A stretch of DNA of 6,577 bases from contig JASHWN010000216.1 in the NCBI GenBank assembly GCA_030044035.1, positions 1 to 6,577 on the forward strand, read 5' to 3'. Each line of letters starts with the position of its first letter. Position 1 is the first letter of the stretch. This DNA is from Xanthobacteraceae bacterium. Lineage in GTDB: Bacteria > Pseudomonadota > Alphaproteobacteria > Rhizobiales > Xanthobacteraceae. Below the pieces are notes generated by a model. That model ran no database searches. It saw nothing but the letters and a program-made list of their open reading frames with translations, and was not told where the DNA came from. Shown in pieces: positions 5,757 to 6,577 of the stretch. The position numbers were made by a program, and so were the translations under genes.

Positions 5757-5920
5757 TCCGCTACAAGAGGGTGCCGCCAATATTGGGTTAACGCGGAATT
5801 CACCTTGTTCCACGACCTTGGCGAGCAAAGGCTAAAGCGAGGGCGAAAGCCGTGTCGACGCGCTGCGAGCACTTCCGCGCGATGACCCAGGGGGCCGGAC
5901 CGGCCGCCGGCGCCGCCCTC
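5757..5920. other. Upstream part of the leuA leader region; promoter not resolved
   Basis: No gene is supported here. A 10-bp palindrome CCAATATTGG (5777-5786) runs into GTTAAC (5787-5792), a possible regulator site. TTGTTC (5805-5810) with GCTAAA (5831-5836) is a poor promoter candidate (20-bp spacer). The leader reading frame is open upstream of 5921: a GTG at 5852 has a fair ribosome-binding site (GAGGG, 5839-5843), and an ATG lies at 5882, so the leader peptide may start in this stretch. The segment 5888-5920 is very GC-rich with self-complementary words (GGCCGG-A-CCGGCC at 5893-5905). Confidence 0.4.
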
Positions 5921-5967
5921 ATGCCTTGTGCGATTCTTCGCGCGCTCCTGCTCCTTAGCGCCCCCTG
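5888..5967 (+). promoter_or_regulatory. Candidate antiterminator pairing of the leuA leader
   Basis: CAGGGGGC (5888-5895) is exactly complementary to GCCCCCTG (5960-5967). The second segment overlaps the 5' arm of the leader terminator (5962-5969), so the two pairings exclude each other. The four Leu codons (5945-5956) lie in the intervening loop. A ribosome stalled there would leave 5960-5967 free to pair upstream, while one that reached the stop codon would disrupt that pairing. The complementarity is read directly; the switching model is inferred without folding energies. Confidence 0.4.
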
Positions 5968-5968
5968 A
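5921..5968 (+). CDS. leuL: Leucine-rich leader peptide of leuA (attenuation)
   Basis: The frame reads MPCAILRALLLLSAP then TGA. It contains four consecutive Leu codons (CTC CTG CTC CTT, 5945-5956) plus Ile and Leu codons at 5933-5938, and ends inside the 5' arm of an intrinsic terminator. It lies 151 bp upstream of leuA, the first enzyme of leucine synthesis. This is the arrangement expected for ribosome-mediated attenuation, in which scarcity of charged tRNA-Leu stalls the ribosome and prevents termination. The start is uncertain: ATG 5921 has no good Shine-Dalgarno, while in-frame ATG 5882 (28 residues) and GTG 5852 (38 residues, GAGGG 8 nt upstream) are alternatives. The peptide itself is not expected to have a function. 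Confidence 0.75.
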   Translation: MPCAILRALLLLSAP

Positions 5969-6009
5969 GGGCCGGCTGGGCCTTTGCGCCTGGGCACTCA
6001 GGGGTTTTT
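5962..6009 (+). terminator. Leader terminator (attenuator) of leuA
   Basis: CCCCTGAG (5962-5969) and CTCAGGGG (5997-6004) form a perfect 8-bp stem, followed immediately by TTTTT (6005-6009). The 27-nt loop contains additional GC-rich complementary words (GGCC at 5970-5973 and 5979-5982). It lies between the leader peptide and leuA, so it can only reduce transcription into leuA. The leader stop codon (5966-5968) is inside the 5' arm. Confidence 0.78.
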
Positions 6010-6052
6010 CGTAAAGCCACGGAACCCAGGAGCGCCCGTCGCCACCCTTAAT

Positions 6053-6089
6053 CCCTCCACCGCATGCGGGGGAGGGTAGGGAGGGGGGG
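6053..6089. repeat. REP-like GC-rich palindrome in the leuA leader
   Basis: CCCTCC (6053-6058) pairs with GGAGGG (6071-6076) around the inner palindrome CCGCATGCGG (6060-6069), with one A/G mismatch (6059/6070). A purine run TAGGGAGGGGGG (6077-6088) follows. Palindromes with this CCCTCC...GCGG...GGAGGG layout and a trailing G-rich tail are dispersed intergenic repeats in many alphaproteobacteria. Repeat status is inferred because only one copy is in the window. It lies after the attenuator and about 30 nt before the leuA start. Confidence 0.55.
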
Positions 6090-6119
6090 AAAGCGGCGCA
6101 AGCGAAAAGGACCAGTTTC

Positions 6120-6577
6120 ATGACACCCTCCGCCAAGGCGAAGTCCACGGATTCCGCGCCGGCAGAAAAAACCGCGCCGCCAAAATCCGAGAAGGACCGC
6201 GTCGTCATTTTCGACACCACGTTGCGCGATGGCGAGCAGTGCCCCGGCGCCACCATGACCCATGAGGAAAAGCTCGGAGTCGCCGAGCTCCTCGACCAGA
6301 TGGGCGTCGACATCATCGAGGCCGGCTTTCCGATCGCCTCCGACGGCGACTTCGCCGCGGTCAACGAGATCGCCAAGCGCACCAAGAACGCCGTGGTCTG
6401 CGGGCTGGCGCGCGCCGGCTTCAACGACATCGACCGCGCCGGCGAGGCGATCAAGCCGGCCAAGCGCTCGCGCATCCACACCTTCATCTCCACCTCGCCG
6501 GTGCATATGAAGTGGAAGCTGCAACTGCCGGCGGAAAAAGTTTTCGAGATGGTGATCGCGTCGGTGACCCGGGCGCG
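6120..6577 (+). CDS. leuA: 2-isopropylmalate synthase, N-terminal part (cut by the window end)
   Basis: The first 152 codons of the enzyme that condenses acetyl-CoA with 2-oxoisovalerate in the first committed step of leucine synthesis. After a polar, probably disordered 26-residue leader rich in Lys, Ala and Ser, the TIM-barrel starts with [20 protein letters not shown] (27-46). This contains the catalytic Arg36 and metal-binding Asp37 of the DRE-TIM family. [12 protein letters not shown] follows near residues 63-74, and then [15 protein letters not shown], all typical of LeuA rather than homocitrate or citramalate synthases. The Cys in GEQCPG, where many LeuA have Ser, is common in alphaproteobacteria. 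The HxH metal site and the leucine-sensing C-terminal domain are beyond the window. GAAAAGG (6104-6110) is 9 nt before ATG. Regulation is probably by the upstream leader attenuator plus leucine feedback on the enzyme. Confidence 0.93.
   Translation, partial: MTPSAKAKSTDSAPAEKTAPPKSEKDRVVIFDTTLRDGEQCPGATMTHEEKLGVAELLDQMGVDIIEAGFPIASDGDFAAVNEIAKRTKNAVVCGLARAGFNDIDRAGEAIKPAKRSRIHTFISTSPVHMKWKLQLPAEKVFEMVIASVTRA

Noticed and set aside
5942..6035. Nine-base complementarity between GCGCTCCTG (5942-5950) and CAGGAGCGC (6027-6035)
   Set aside because: It encloses the terminator rather than competing with it and would not switch it. It could be chance in GC-rich DNA, so it is not proposed as part of the attenuator.
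5636..6524. Two long minus-strand open frames (5636-6493 and 6048-6524) over the leuA leader and start
   Set aside because: They are antisense shadows of leuA, and their Pro/Gly-rich parts come from the GC-rich palindrome. No family motif or ribosome-binding site supports them.
1..6577. CRISPR array, tRNA or rRNA genes, transposase or integrase genes
   Set aside because: None seen on either strand. The recoded ilvC tail suggests past integration, but no recombinase gene is in the window.

Overview
The window looks like chromosomal DNA from a high-GC alphaproteobacterium, most likely Rhizobiales of the Bradyrhizobium / Nitrobacteraceae or Xanthobacteraceae type. This rests on the codon use of ilvC and leuA (mostly C or G at third positions), the LeuA signature with Cys in GEQCPGATM, and a GC-rich palindrome of a type scattered through such genomes. 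The genus is an inference from sequence character, not from a search.

Layout. (1) Positions 1-1847 are clearly lower in GC than the rest: sampled lines are about 48-53% against about 68% in a sampled ilvC line. They hold one long minus-strand gene for a polytopic membrane protein resembling GT-C (family 39) glycosyltransferases, probably acquired or on an island edge. (2) Positions 2033-3095 are a divergent pair: an NAD(P)H-dependent FMN reductase (minus) and an HxlR-family regulator (plus) with an N-terminal cysteine. They share a 76-bp intergenic region with a near-perfect 15-bp palindrome. (3) Positions 3093-3825 are a compact MazEF-type toxin-antitoxin operon. Its sigma70-like promoter lies inside a perfect 29-bp palindrome, and the two genes overlap by 26 bp. 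(4) Positions 3870-4889 are ilvC, followed by a strong intrinsic terminator and then a second, synonymously recoded copy of the last 12 ilvC codons plus stop. (5) Positions 5087-5698 encode a secreted PEBP-family (YbhB/YbcL, Raf-kinase-inhibitor-like) protein. (6) From about 5850 to the window end is the leuA region: a leader peptide with four consecutive Leu codons, an overlapping intrinsic terminator (a leucine attenuator), a REP-like palindrome, and the 5' part of leuA, which runs off the window.

How the parts work together. ilvC (acetohydroxyacid isomeroreductase) and leuA (2-isopropylmalate synthase) are two steps of branched-chain amino acid synthesis on the same strand about 1.2 kb apart. 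The PEBP gene between them has its own ribosome-binding site and a possible promoter. leuA appears to be controlled by leucine supply through ribosome-mediated attenuation. The reductase/HxlR pair reads as a redox- or electrophile-sensing module. The MazEF unit sits only 44 bp upstream of ilvC, with no evident promoter or terminator between them, so ilvC may be co-transcribed with it.

The most unusual signal is the duplicated ilvC tail. The functional 3' end uses AGA, AGG, AGT and GTT codons, AGA and AGG being absent elsewhere in the gene, while the downstream orphan copy encodes the same 12 residues in host-like codons. That is the pattern left when an element integrates at a gene's 3' end and supplies a replacement tail, as known for icd and e14/phage 21, but here only 88 bp separate the two copies.
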